Shown here piece after piece: positions 50,119-58,632 of a stretch of 64,000 nucleotides of DNA. Where the stretch lies: assembly GCA_964600165.1 (NCBI GenBank), contig CAZRIP010000003.1, forward strand, positions 1 to 64,000, in the 5' to 3' direction. Source of the DNA: CAZRIP01 sp964600165 (GTDB lineage Bacteria > Elusimicrobiota > Elusimicrobia > UBA1565 > UBA9628). A model generated the notes under the pieces. It was not told the origin of the DNA and made no database searches. It saw nothing but the letters and a program-made list of their open reading frames with translations. How positions within the stretch are numbered: the first letter of the stretch is position 1; each line of letters begins with the position of its first letter. The translations under genes and the position numbers were made by a program.

Positions 50119-52477
50119 CTGGCTCAAGGAGCGCCTCCCGCTCTCGCTCTCCGCCGAGCAGCTCGCGGAGCGCATGCCGCAGCTCGGCTTCGAGGTGGCG
50201 TCCATCGAGAAACGCGGGCCCGCGTTCACGGGCGTCGTGACCGCGCAGATCCTCCAGATCGACAAGCACCCGAACGCGGACCGCCTCTCTCTGTGCGTCG
50301 TCGAAGACGGCACCGGCAAAGTATCTGTTGTTTGCGGCGCGAAGAACATAGCCGTCGGCCAAAAGATCCCTTTTGCCCGCGTCGGCGCCGTGCTTCCCGG
50401 CGACTTCAAGATCACGAAGTCCAAGATCCGCGGCGTGGAGTCGAACGGGATGATCTGCTCGGCGGAAGAGCTGGGCATCGGAAAAGCGAACGGCGGCATC
50501 CTCGTCCTCGATCCGAGTATCAGCATCGGCAAGGACTTCGCCTCCATGCTCGGTCCGGCCGACGACGTGCTCGAAGTCGAGATCACGCCGAACCGGCCCG
50601 ACTGCCTTTCGCACTTGGGCCTGGCGCGCGAGCTCGCCGTCTTCCTCAAGACGCCTCTCGTCCATAAGCCGCTGCCCGCGCTTTCGGAGTCCGGCGAGTG
50701 CCCCAGGATCACGATCAAGGACCCTCTTTCCTGCCCTCGCTACGTCGGCCGCTTGATCACGGGCGTGAAGGTCGCGGAGAGCCCGGCCTGGCTCAAGGCC
50801 AAGCTCGAGGCCGTCGGCCTGCGCCCGATCAACAACGTCGTCGACGTCACCAATCTCATCTTGATGGACATGGGGCAGCCGCTGCACGCCTTCGACCTTC
50901 AGAAGCTGAGCGGCCCGGAGATCGTCGTCCGAGCCGCTTCCAAAGGCGAAAGGATCAAGGCTCTCGACGGCAAGACCTACGACCTGACCGACGCCAACCT
51001 CGTGATCGCCGACGCGCAAAAGCCGGTCGCCATCGCGGGCGTCATGGGAGGCGAGGAGACGGGCGTGACGGAAGCGACGACGTCGGTGCTGCTCGAGTCC
51101 GCGTACTTCGCGCCGCCGGCCGTGCGCAAGAGCGGCCAGAAGCTGCGCCTGCGCAGCGACTCGTCCTATCGCTTCGAGCGCGGCGTCGATCCCGGCGCCG
51201 TCGAGGAAGCGTCGGCGCGCGCGGCGGCGTTGATCGCCGAGCTCACCGGCGGCAAGGCGTCCACGGCGCGCGCCGCCGGCGAGGCGTATAAGCCCCGCCC
51301 CGCGATCTCTTTTACGAGCGCGCGCATCAACCGGATCCTCGGCTCCGAGTTCTCGGAGAAGGAGATCCTCGGCGTCCTTTCCGCGATCGGCGCGATCTCC
51401 CCGCACGAGTTCTCCGCGCCTTCGCACCGCGGCGACTTGGAGACCGTCTGGGACCTCGCGGAGGAGGTCGGCCGCCTGCTCGGCTACGACGCGATCCCCT
51501 CGCGCATCAAGCCTTTCACCGTCGAGCCGTCGGCGCAGACGCCGATGCAGACCCTCGGCGCTCGCCTGCGCCAGCGGCTCGTCGCGCAAGGATTCTTCGA
51601 GGCCTATAACTACGACCTCATCGCAAGGAAGGAGCTGACGAGCCTCGGCATGGCGGCCGAGGGCTTGGTCGAGCTCGCGAACCCGCTTTCCGAGGACTGG
51701 GCGCTGCTGCGGCCGTCGCTGCTGCCGAGCCTCCTGCGCAACGCGGTCTTCAACAAGAACCGCGGCGCCAAGGCCGCGCGGCTCTTCGAGCTCGGCAAGA
51801 TTTACGGCAAGGCGGAGGGGCAAGTCACGGAGCGCTGGCGCCTGGCCGGCGTCATGCTCGGCCCCGTCGCGCCGGCGTTCTGGAAAGCGGCGCGCACCCC
51901 CGACGCCGATTTCCACGATTTGAAGGGCGTGATCGAGGATCTGGTCGCCGGCCTCCCCGGCGTCAAACTCGAGCCGCGCGGCGTCGACCCTCACTGCCCG
52001 AACACGCCGCTCTATCATCCCGGCGCGGCGATGAAGCTCACGCTCGGGAAAGAGAAGCTCGGCGACTTCGGACTCCTGCATCCGCGCGTCGCGCGCGCGC
52101 TCGACCTCGACCGCCAGCCGGTCGGCGTCTTCAATCTCAAGCTCGACGTGCTTTTGTCGGCGAAAGCGCCCGCGACGCGTTTTACGCCGTTCTCGGTCTT
52201 CCCTTCCGTTGAGCGCGACCTCAGCTTCTTCGTCGACGCCAAGCGCCTCTACGCGGAGCTCGAGTCCGCTATCCGCGAAGCCGCCGGAGCCGAGTTGCGA
52301 GGGCTCTCGCTCATCGATCTGTTCGCGGGCAAGGGCGTTCCCGAAGGCAAGCGCAGCCTCACGGTCCGCCTGGTCTTTTCCAGAGAAGACCGCACGCTCA
52401 CCGACCCCGAGGTCAACCAAGCGGTCGACGCGGCGATCAAGGCGCTGGAGGCCGCCGGCGCGATCTTGCGCAAATGA
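50102..52477 (+). CDS. pheT: Phenylalanine--tRNA ligase beta subunit
   Basis: A 791-residue editing and tRNA-binding subunit. Residues about 40-150 are the EMAP/tRNA-binding domain (VVTAQILQIDKHPNADRLSL). B3/B4 editing spans about 210-400 (NNVVDVTNLILMDMGQPLHAFD), B5 about 400-470, the catalytic-like core to about 680, and FDX-ACB ends the chain (FPSVERDLSFFVDAK). It overlaps the following coiled-coil gene by four bases (ATGA). Confidence 0.98.
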   Translation: MKISFNWLKERLPLSLSAEQLAERMPQLGFEVASIEKRGPAFTGVVTAQILQIDKHPNADRLSLCVVEDGTGKVSVVCGAKNIAVGQKIPFARVGAVLPGDFKITKSKIRGVESNGMICSAEELGIGKANGGILVLDPSISIGKDFASMLGPADDVLEVEITPNRPDCLSHLGLARELAVFLKTPLVHKPLPALSESGECPRITIKDPLSCPRYVGRLITGVKVAESPAWLKAKLEAVGLRPINNVVDVTNLILMDMGQPLHAFDLQKLSGPEIVVRAASKGERIKALDGKTYDLTDANLVIADAQKPVAIAGVMGGEETGVTEATTSVLLESAYFAPPAVRKSGQKLRLRSDSSYRFERGVDPGAVEEASARAAALIAELTGGKASTARAAGEAYKPRPAISFTSARINRILGSEFSEKEILGVLSAIGAISPHEFSAPSHRGDLETVWDLAEEVGRLLGYDAIPSRIKPFTVEPSAQTPMQTLGARLRQRLVAQGFFEAYNYDLIARKELTSLGMAAEGLVELANPLSEDWALLRPSLLPSLLRNAVFNKNRGAKAARLFELGKIYGKAEGQVTERWRLAGVMLGPVAPAFWKAARTPDADFHDLKGVIEDLVAGLPGVKLEPRGVDPHCPNTPLYHPGAAMKLTLGKEKLGDFGLLHPRVARALDLDRQPVGVFNLKLDVLLSAKAPATRFTPFSVFPSVERDLSFFVDAKRLYAELESAIREAAGAELRGLSLIDLFAGKGVPEGKRSLTVRLVFSREDRTLTDPEVNQAVDAAIKALEAAGAILRK

Positions 52478-52710
52478 TCGCCTCCAGCGGGCTCAAGCGC
52501 CTCGAGGCGCTCGTCGCGCAGGCCGCCCAGCAGCTCAAGGCCCTCGGCGACGAGAACTCGAGGCTGACCTCCATGAACGAGCGCCTCGACCGGGAGAACC
52601 GCCAGCTCAAAGAGGAGCTCAAGCGCCTCAGCCAGACCGCCGGCCGGCACGAGAGGCTCAGGCAGCGCCTGCTCAAGCTGTCGCAAAAACTCGACAAGAT
52701 TTCTCCCTGA
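52474..52710 (+). CDS. Short coiled-coil protein, ZapB-like
   Basis: A 78-residue protein that is almost entirely one heptad-patterned helix (LKRLEALVAQAAQQLKALGD, then ENRQLKEELKRLSQ). The size and all-coiled-coil character recall ZapB, the layered divisome factor that binds the FtsZ ring through ZapA. The zapA gene follows ten bases later, supporting that. Coiled coils match many things by chance, so identity is tentative. Confidence 0.6.
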   Translation: MIASSGLKRLEALVAQAAQQLKALGDENSRLTSMNERLDRENRQLKEELKRLSQTAGRHERLRQRLLKLSQKLDKISP

Positions 52711-52720
52711 TAAAAAACTC

Positions 52721-53020
52721 ATGAACGACAAAGTCGAGATCACGATCTTCCGCCGCAACCTCACCGTCGAGATGGAAGGCTTCGCGCCGATGGAGATCGC
52801 CGCTCTCGCGCAAAAGGTCACCGAGAAGATGCAGGAGATGGCCGACCAAAACCAGAAGATCGCGGACTCGAGCAAGCTCGCGATCTTGACGGCCTTGGAC
52901 TTCGCCGCGCAGCTTTATCAGCTCTCGCAGAAGATCGACACCGAGCAGCGCGCCTCCGAGCACAAGCTGGAAGAGCTGACTCTGGCGCTTCAGAGCGCGC
53001 TCGCCGCCTCCAAACGGTGA
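52721..53020 (+). CDS. zapA: Cell division protein ZapA
   Basis: A 99-residue FtsZ-ring stabiliser. The globular N-terminal half (VEITIFRRNLTVEMEGFAP, then IAALAQKVTEKMQEMAD) and the long C-terminal coiled coil (LAILTALDFAAQLYQLSQKI) follow the family. zapA commonly lies just after pheT in other bacteria. It overlaps rarA by GTGA. Confidence 0.88.
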   Translation: MNDKVEITIFRRNLTVEMEGFAPMEIAALAQKVTEKMQEMADQNQKIADSSKLAILTALDFAAQLYQLSQKIDTEQRASEHKLEELTLALQSALAASKR

Positions 53021-54321
53021 CGGAGCTCTTTCCCACCGAGCCACCGCTGTCCGCCCAGCCGCTCGCCGCGCGGATGGCGCCGCGCGCGCTCGACGAGTTC
53101 GCGGGCCAGGAGGCGCTGCTCGGCCCAGGCAAGATGCTGCGCCGGCTCGTCGAGGCGAACAAGTTCTCCTCCGCGATCTTCTTCGGCCCTCCGGGCGTCG
53201 GCAAGACGGCCCTCGCGCGCTTCATCGCCAAGCAAGCGAGCGCCCACGTCGTGGAGCTCAACGCGGTGGCCGCGGGCGTCGCTGATTTAAAAAAAGCCCT
53301 GGAGCAGGCGCGTTTCGACCGCTCGAGCCGGAACCTGAAGACCTTGCTCCTGGTCGACGAGATCCATCACTTCAACCGCACCCAGCAAGACGTGCTGCTG
53401 CCCGCCGCCGAGCGCGGCGAGGTCTTCCTGATCGGCATGACGACGGAGAATCCTTCGTTCTACGTCAACGCGGCCCTCTTATCCCGCGTGACGGCCTTCG
53501 AGTTCCAGCCGCTGCCGCAAGGCGAGCTCGAAAAGCTGCTCGATCGGGCCGTCGCCGACAAAGAGCGCGGCCTGGGGCGGATGAAAGTCCAGCTCTCGCC
53601 CGAGGCGCGCAAGCACTTGGCGACGATGGCCGGCGGCGACGCTCGCAAGATGCTCAACGCCCTGGAGCTCGCCGCGCTCTCGACCGCCGCGGACGCCAAG
53701 GACGTCAAGAGGATCACGCTGGAAGTCGCCGAGGAATCCATCCAGCGGCGCTCGATCCGCTACGACAAGAAATCCGACGACCATTACGACCACATCTCCG
53801 CTTTCATCAAGTCGATGCGCGGCTCCGATCCCGACGCCGCGCTCTATTGGATGGCCAAGATGCTCGCCGCGGGCGAGGACGCGCGCTTCATCGCGCGCCG
53901 CGTGTTGATCTGCGCCTCCGAGGACGTCGGCAACGCCGACTTCCGCGCGCTGCTGGTCGCGCAGGCGGCGTTTCACGCGGTCGAAGTTCTGGGCATGCCC
54001 GAGGCCCGCATCACGCTCGCCCAAGCCGTCACGTTCGTCGCCAGCGCGCCTAAGTCGAACGCGGCCTATCTCGCCGTCGACGCGGCGATGAACGAAGCGC
54101 AGCGCGGCGAGACGCGCGAGGTCCCGCTCCATCTACGCGACGCGAGCATGGACCGCAAGACCCGCGGCCACGGCGAGGGCTACAAGTACGCCCACGACTA
54201 CCCCGGCCACTGGGTGGCGCAAGAGTACATGCCGAAGCCGGTCGTCTTCTACGAGCCGTCGGACCAAGGCGACGAGAAGCGCATCGGTGAAAGGCTGCGC
54301 GAGCTTCGAAAGAAGCGCTAG
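53017..54321 (+). CDS. rarA: Replication-associated recombination protein A (MgsA/RarA AAA ATPase)
   Basis: A 434-residue clamp-loader-related ATPase acting at stalled forks. ARMAPRALDEFAGQEALLGPG opens the family, Walker A is FGPPGVGKTALARF, Walker B LLVDEIHHFNRTQQD, sensor 1 GMTTENPSF, and the C-terminal tetramerisation part has DDHYDHISAFIKSMRGSDPDAALYW in two blocks. GTG start within the zapA stop. Confidence 0.96.
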   Translation: MTELFPTEPPLSAQPLAARMAPRALDEFAGQEALLGPGKMLRRLVEANKFSSAIFFGPPGVGKTALARFIAKQASAHVVELNAVAAGVADLKKALEQARFDRSSRNLKTLLLVDEIHHFNRTQQDVLLPAAERGEVFLIGMTTENPSFYVNAALLSRVTAFEFQPLPQGELEKLLDRAVADKERGLGRMKVQLSPEARKHLATMAGGDARKMLNALELAALSTAADAKDVKRITLEVAEESIQRRSIRYDKKSDDHYDHISAFIKSMRGSDPDAALYWMAKMLAAGEDARFIARRVLICASEDVGNADFRALLVAQAAFHAVEVLGMPEARITLAQAVTFVASAPKSNAAYLAVDAAMNEAQRGETREVPLHLRDASMDRKTRGHGEGYKYAHDYPGHWVAQEYMPKPVVFYEPSDQGDEKRIGERLRELRKKR

Positions 54322-54324
54322 CCG

Positions 54325-54352
54325 CTGTCCCCGGGGACAGTCTTCTTCTCTC
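54325..54352 (+). terminator. Hairpin plus pyrimidine tract after rarA
   Basis: CTGTCCCCGGGGACAG (54325-54340) is a perfect 16-bp palindrome four bases after the rarA stop, followed by TCTTCTTCTCTC. This is the most terminator-like hairpin in the window. Confidence 0.6.
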
Positions 54353-54360
54353 GCGTTCAG

Positions 54361-54380
54361 CATCCGCCACGTGGCGGATG
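54361..54380. repeat. 20-bp perfect palindrome, second copy of the dispersed element
   Basis: CATCCGCCACGTGGCGGATG is identical to the core at 22380-22399. It lies between the rarA terminator and the xseA -10 element, so it could serve as a protein-binding site or a REP-like element. Confidence 0.75.
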
Positions 54381-54382
54381 AT

Positions 54383-54391
54383 TGGTAGAAT
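54383..54391 (+). promoter_or_regulatory. Extended -10 promoter of xseA
   Basis: TGG-TAGAAT ends eight bases before ATG 54400. The palindrome at 54361-54380 overlaps the -35 area. No Shine-Dalgarno sequence is present, so the transcript is predicted leaderless. Confidence 0.55.
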
Positions 54392-54399
54392 TGAACGGC

Positions 54400-55608
54400 A
54401 TGCCCGCCCCATCTACGGCGAAGGTCCTCTCGATCACCGAGCTCAACGAGCATATCCACGACCTGCTCGAAAGCTCCTTCTCGGAGCTCTGGGTCGAGGG
54501 CGAGATCTCGAACTGCAAGACCTACCCGTCGGGCCACACCTACCTCACGCTCAAAGACGAAAAATCGCAGATCCGCGCCGTGCTCTGGAAGGGCAACGCG
54601 TTCGGGCTCAAGTTCCGCCCCGAGGACGGCCTCAAGATACTCGCCCGCGGGCGAGTGACCTCTTATCCGGTCCGCGGCGACCTGCAGTTCGTGCTCTCGA
54701 CGCTCGAGCCCAAGGAAAAAGGCGGCCTGCAGCTCGCCTTCGAGCAGCTCAAGGCCAAGCTCGAGGCCGAGGGGCTCTTCGCCGAGGAGCGCAAGCGGCC
54801 GCTGCCGGCTTACCCGCGCTCGATCGGCGTCGTCACGTCGCTTCAAGGCGCCGCGCTGCGCGACATCCTCTCCGTGCTGCGCCGCCGCTGGGAGGGGCTC
54901 GAAGTCCTCGTAGCGCCCGTCGCCGTCCAGGGCGAGGCCGCCAAAGACGAGATCGCGCGCGCCATCGCCGACCTCAATCGACACTTTCCCGATCTCGATA
55001 TCCTGCTCGTCGGGCGCGGCGGCGGCTCTATCGAGGATCTATGGGCCTTCAACGAGGAGAAGGTCGCGCGCGCCATCGCGGCTTCCGACATCCCGGTCAT
55101 CTCATGCGTCGGGCACGAGACCGATTTCACGATCGCCGACTTCGTCGCGGATCGCCGCGCGCCCACGCCGTCGGCCGCCGCCGAGCTGGCCGTCCCCGAC
55201 AAGCGCGCCGCGCTCGAGGCCGTCTACGGCCTGGAAAAAGACCTCGTCGATTCCACGCTCGTCCTCATCGAGCGGCTCGAGCAGCGGCTCGATCACCTCG
55301 CGCGCCATCCAGCCCTGCTGAGTCCGACCCGCCTCTACGAAGAAAAGCTGCGCCGCGCCCAAGAGCTCGCGACACGTCTGCCCGAGGCCGCGCGTCAAAT
55401 ACTCAGGCACGCCGAGAAAGACTTGGCCCTCCAGGCCCAGCGCCTCGACGCGTTCTCGCCGCTCAAGGTGCTCGCGCGCGGCTACGCGATCGCGGAGAAG
55501 CGCCCGGGCGGCGAGATATTGAGGAAAGCGTCGCAGGTCAGGACCGGCGATAAAATTTTACTCCGTCTACACGAAGGCGCCGTCCCCTGCGAGGTCATCG
55601 ATGAATAA
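54400..55608 (+). CDS. xseA: Exodeoxyribonuclease VII large subunit
   Basis: A 402-residue nuclease subunit that degrades single-stranded DNA from both ends. OB-fold N-terminus (LSITELNEHIHDLLESSFSE, WVEGEISNCKTYPSGHTYL), catalytic domain (IGVVTSLQGAALRDILSVL, VGRGGGSIEDLWAFNEEKVA, CVGHETDFTIADFVADRRAPTPSAAAE in part), then a long coiled coil. ATG 54400 chosen because a TTG 18 bases upstream lies within the promoter. Overlaps xseB by eight bases. Confidence 0.96.
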   Translation: MPAPSTAKVLSITELNEHIHDLLESSFSELWVEGEISNCKTYPSGHTYLTLKDEKSQIRAVLWKGNAFGLKFRPEDGLKILARGRVTSYPVRGDLQFVLSTLEPKEKGGLQLAFEQLKAKLEAEGLFAEERKRPLPAYPRSIGVVTSLQGAALRDILSVLRRRWEGLEVLVAPVAVQGEAAKDEIARAIADLNRHFPDLDILLVGRGGGSIEDLWAFNEEKVARAIAASDIPVISCVGHETDFTIADFVADRRAPTPSAAAELAVPDKRAALEAVYGLEKDLVDSTLVLIERLEQRLDHLARHPALLSPTRLYEEKLRRAQELATRLPEAARQILRHAEKDLALQAQRLDAFSPLKVLARGYAIAEKRPGGEILRKASQVRTGDKILLRLHEGAVPCEVIDE

Positions 55609-55840
55609 GATCAATAGCGCGAAGAAGGAGTCGTTCGAGTCTTCGCTCAAATCCCTCGAAGAGCTCGTGCGCGCGCTCGAGGCCGGCGACACGGGCCTCG
55701 AGGAAAGCCTCGCGCTCTTCGAAAAGGGCGTGGCGCTGTCCAAGTCCTTGACCAAGCAGCTCGAGGAAGCCAAGCACAAGGTCGAAGTGTTGACCATGGA
55801 GAACGGCAAGCCCGGGAAAAAATCGCTCGCGGAGGACTGA
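55601..55840 (+). CDS. xseB: Exodeoxyribonuclease VII small subunit
   Basis: A 79-residue helical subunit: FESSLKSLEELVRALEAGDT, GLEESLALFEKGVALSK, then LTKQLEEAKHKVEVL, the full family pattern. Several copies wrap the XseA coiled coil. A GGAGG near its end probably serves the next gene. Confidence 0.95.
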   Translation: MNKINSAKKESFESSLKSLEELVRALEAGDTGLEESLALFEKGVALSKSLTKQLEEAKHKVEVLTMENGKPGKKSLAED

Positions 55841-55841
55841 G

Positions 55842-56951
55842 ATCGCCGATACGAAGCGCCTGCTTTCGCTGGATATCTTCCGAGGGTTGACGATCGCCGG
55901 CATGATCGTCGTGAACTCCTCGGGAAGCGACAACGTCTATCCCACCCTCGACCACGCGCCCTGGCACGGCTGCACGTTCGCCGACTTCGTCTTTCCGAGC
56001 TTTCTGGTGATCATGGGCGTATCCCTGTCTTTATCCCTGCGCGGGAGGCTCGAGCGCGGAGAGCATCGCGAGCGCATCTTCAAGCAAGCCCTCCAGCGCG
56101 CGGCGATCATCTTCGGGCTGGGCCTGCTGATGAACCTCGTCTATTACGCCTCGGGCTCGCAGCCGAATTTCCGCTACATGGGCGTGCTGCAACGCATCGC
56201 GCTCTGCTACTTGCTGTCCTCGACGCTCTTCTTGGTCTCGGGCTGGAAGAGGCAAGCGGCGGTCACCGCCGCGCTCATCGCGGGCTACTGGCTCCTCCTC
56301 ACGCGCGTGCCGGTGCCCGGCTACGGCGCGCCGGACCTCACCGAGCAAGGAAATCTCGCGTCTTGGCTCGACCGCGCGCTCTTAGCCGGTCACCTCTACA
56401 AGCCGTACTTCGACCCCGAGGGCTTGCTCGGCACGATTCCTTCCGTCGCCACCACGCTGTTCGGCGTGCTCGCGGCGCGCTGGCTCGGCTCGCGAGCCGC
56501 GCCCGAGCGCAAGGCGCTCGGCATGATCGCGGCGGGGCTCGCGCTCGCCGCCGCCGGCTATTTGTGGAGCGCGACCTTTCCTTTCAACAAGCATCTCTGG
56601 ACGAGCTCCTTCGCGCTTTGGACGGGCGGCGTCTCGCTCGCCCTCCTCGGCGCCTGCTACGGCGTGATCGAGCTGCGCGGCGCCTGGAAGTGGCTGCGCC
56701 CGCTCGAGTGGTTCGGGCGCAACTCGCTGCTGTCCTACTTCCTGTCGGGGCTTCTCTACGGCCTGCAGGAGTTCGTCTCGATCCACGGCGCCGACGGGCG
56801 CATGAACGTCAAGCTTTGGATCACGAATATCCTTTTCGGCTCGTGGCTGCAGCCGCGCGCGGCCTCGCTCGCCTACGCGCTCGTTTTCACCGCGCTCTGC
56901 CTGCTCATGATGGCGGAGCTCCACCGCCGCAAGGTCTACCTCAAGATCTAG
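55842..56951 (+). CDS. HGSNAT/DUF1624-like membrane acyltransferase, probable AUC start
   Basis: A 369-residue protein with about ten helices. The conserved opening KRLLSLDIFRGLTIAGMIVV, then APWHGCTFADFVFPSFLVIMGVS containing the histidine-bearing membrane motif, and FGRNSLLSYFLSG near the end match the heparan-alpha-glucosaminide N-acetyltransferase/DUF5009 group. Bacterial members probably acetylate cell-wall or surface sugars. The conserved region lies upstream of the first standard in-frame start (TTG 55887). The only well-placed codon is ATC 55842, six bases after GGAGG, just past the xseB stop. Confidence 0.75.
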   Translation: MADTKRLLSLDIFRGLTIAGMIVVNSSGSDNVYPTLDHAPWHGCTFADFVFPSFLVIMGVSLSLSLRGRLERGEHRERIFKQALQRAAIIFGLGLLMNLVYYASGSQPNFRYMGVLQRIALCYLLSSTLFLVSGWKRQAAVTAALIAGYWLLLTRVPVPGYGAPDLTEQGNLASWLDRALLAGHLYKPYFDPEGLLGTIPSVATTLFGVLAARWLGSRAAPERKALGMIAAGLALAAAGYLWSATFPFNKHLWTSSFALWTGGVSLALLGACYGVIELRGAWKWLRPLEWFGRNSLLSYFLSGLLYGLQEFVSIHGADGRMNVKLWITNILFGSWLQPRAASLAYALVFTALCLLMMAELHRRKVYLKI

Positions 56952-57886
56952 TGAGCGAGCCGGCCGACGTCGAGGTCAAGGTGCCCTTCGAGGTCCAAGC
57001 GCCCCACGAAGGCTGGCGCGTCGACCGCTACCTGGCCCAGCGGCTTCACGGCTACTCGCGCGCGGCCGTGCAGAGGCTGATCGCCGACGGCAAGGTCTCG
57101 ATCCGCGGACGCGCGGCGAAGGCGTCGACGACGGTCAAGGACGGGGACGTCGTCGTGATCCGCTACCTCAGGACGCCGGAGCCGCCTCCGGGCGTCGAGC
57201 GGCTCGACGTCCTCTACGAGGACGAGCAGCTGCTCGCCGTCGACAAGCCCGCGGGCGTGCTCTCGCACCCGACGGACAAGATCGTGCGCAACGCGGCGAC
57301 GTCGATCTTGAAGCTTCAGCTGCCGGGCCGCAAGCTCCACCTCGCCCATCGGCTCGACCGCGAGACGAGCGGCGTGCTGCTCTTTTCCAGATCGCCCGAG
57401 GCGGCGCGCGCGCTGGGCGAGGCGTTCCTCGAACGCCGCGTCGAGAAGGAGTACCTCGCCGCCGTCGCCGGCCGCGTGACGTGGGAGACGAAGACCGTCG
57501 ACGCGCCGCTCGGCAGGGAGGGCGGCGAGATCAGGGTGCGGCAGAAGGCGGGCGAGGGCCGCCGCGCCGTGACGGAGTTTACGCGTGTCGACGCCGGCGA
57601 AGAGGCTTCGCTCGTGCGCTGCGTGCCCAAGACCGGGCGGCTGCATCAGATCCGCGTCCACCTGGCCTTGCTCGGCCATCCGATCCTCGGCGACAAGCTC
57701 TATAAAGGAGACGGCGCGGCCTACATGAAGGCCGTGCGGCGCGAGTTGGCGGAAGAGGACTTGGTCGCTCTCGGCGCGAGGCGCCAGATGCTCCACGCGG
57801 CTAAGCTCACCCTGGCGCATCCGATCACCGGCCGCATGCTCGTGATCGAGTCCCCTCTCCCCGCCGATTTCGTCCTGCCCGGCTAA
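56951..57886 (+). CDS. RluD-family 23S rRNA/tRNA pseudouridine synthase
   Basis: A 311-residue enzyme. An S4 RNA-binding domain (about 20-70, WRVDRYLAQRLHGYSRAAVQ) precedes the catalytic domain, with the nucleophile D136 in HRLDRETSGVLLFS. LFSRSPEAARALGEAFLERR and GRLHQIRVHLALLGHPILGD follow. RluA/C/D members cannot be separated on sequence reading alone. GTG 56951 overlaps the upstream TAG by one base. Its end overlaps trmO by four bases. Confidence 0.92.
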   Translation: MSEPADVEVKVPFEVQAPHEGWRVDRYLAQRLHGYSRAAVQRLIADGKVSIRGRAAKASTTVKDGDVVVIRYLRTPEPPPGVERLDVLYEDEQLLAVDKPAGVLSHPTDKIVRNAATSILKLQLPGRKLHLAHRLDRETSGVLLFSRSPEAARALGEAFLERRVEKEYLAAVAGRVTWETKTVDAPLGREGGEIRVRQKAGEGRRAVTEFTRVDAGEEASLVRCVPKTGRLHQIRVHLALLGHPILGDKLYKGDGAAYMKAVRRELAEEDLVALGARRQMLHAAKLTLAHPITGRMLVIESPLPADFVLPG

Positions 57887-58632
57887 AGATCTTCGGGAGT
57901 GGGCGGAGGCTTGCGGTGCTTCTTGTATTCTTTCGCGGGAATGATCCTCGTGACCGTGGCGGTCCGGCCGCGGATCTCGAAGTGGACGTCGCAGTCGTAG
58001 ATGAAGAACCCGAGGTCCTTGCCCTCTTTCATCTGCGAGCGGTCGCGGTGGTTGCGCAAGTCGCGGGAAAGGATCTCGATGATCAAGTCGCGCAGGCCCG
58101 CTTGGCCGATCGAAAGCCGCCGGTGCACCTCGGCCTCGGCCGCCGGAGAGAAGACGACCGCGAAGAGCTCCTCGGCCGCGCTCGTCCAGCCTTCCTTGGC
58201 GTCCGCGACGCGGTCGTAGCTCGGGATATAGGGCTTAACGTCCAAGATCGGCGTGCCGTCGACGAGGTCGACCTCGGCCAGATGCAGCGTGTCTCCCTCG
58301 ACGCGCAGGAGCCTCGCCGCCGAGAGGCCGATCGGCGACGGGCGGTGCGGCGAGCGCGACGCGAAAACGCCGACGGTCTTGCCCTTCAGGCGCGGCGGGT
58401 GCACGGTCGAGAGGAAGATCTTGTTCGTGTTGAGATTGAAATACGCGAGAAGCCAGACGTGAGAGAATTCGGCCAGACCCTTGAGGGATTGCTCCGGGAT
58501 GAACTCGGCCTTGATCTTGAGCCGGGCCCGCGAGTGCGGGACGAGGCCAGGCTGGCGCGGCGCGCCGAATTTCTCCTTGAAGCAAGATTCGAGCACGCCG
58601 ATCGCGCGCACGAGCCTTCGGGGAGCCGTCAC
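57883..58632 (-). CDS. trmO: TrmO-type tRNA (t6A37) N6-methyltransferase
   Basis: A 249-residue SAM-dependent enzyme of the TsaA/UPF0066 beta-barrel family that adds a methyl group to t6A37 in tRNA-Thr. GVLESCFKEKFGAPRQPGLV, LAEFSHVWLLAYFNLN, the SAM-site GVFASRSPHRPSPIGLSAAR and DLVDGTPILDVKPYIPSYD are all present, then a C-terminal extension of about 90 residues. It consumes the modification made by the Tsa proteins encoded at 21-22 kb. The GTG at 58632 overlaps the upstream transporter stop (GTGA). Confidence 0.9.
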   Translation of the reverse strand: MTAPRRLVRAIGVLESCFKEKFGAPRQPGLVPHSRARLKIKAEFIPEQSLKGLAEFSHVWLLAYFNLNTNKIFLSTVHPPRLKGKTVGVFASRSPHRPSPIGLSAARLLRVEGDTLHLAEVDLVDGTPILDVKPYIPSYDRVADAKEGWTSAAEELFAVVFSPAAEAEVHRRLSIGQAGLRDLIIEILSRDLRNHRDRSQMKEGKDLGFFIYDCDVHFEIRGRTATVTRIIPAKEYKKHRKPPPTPEDL

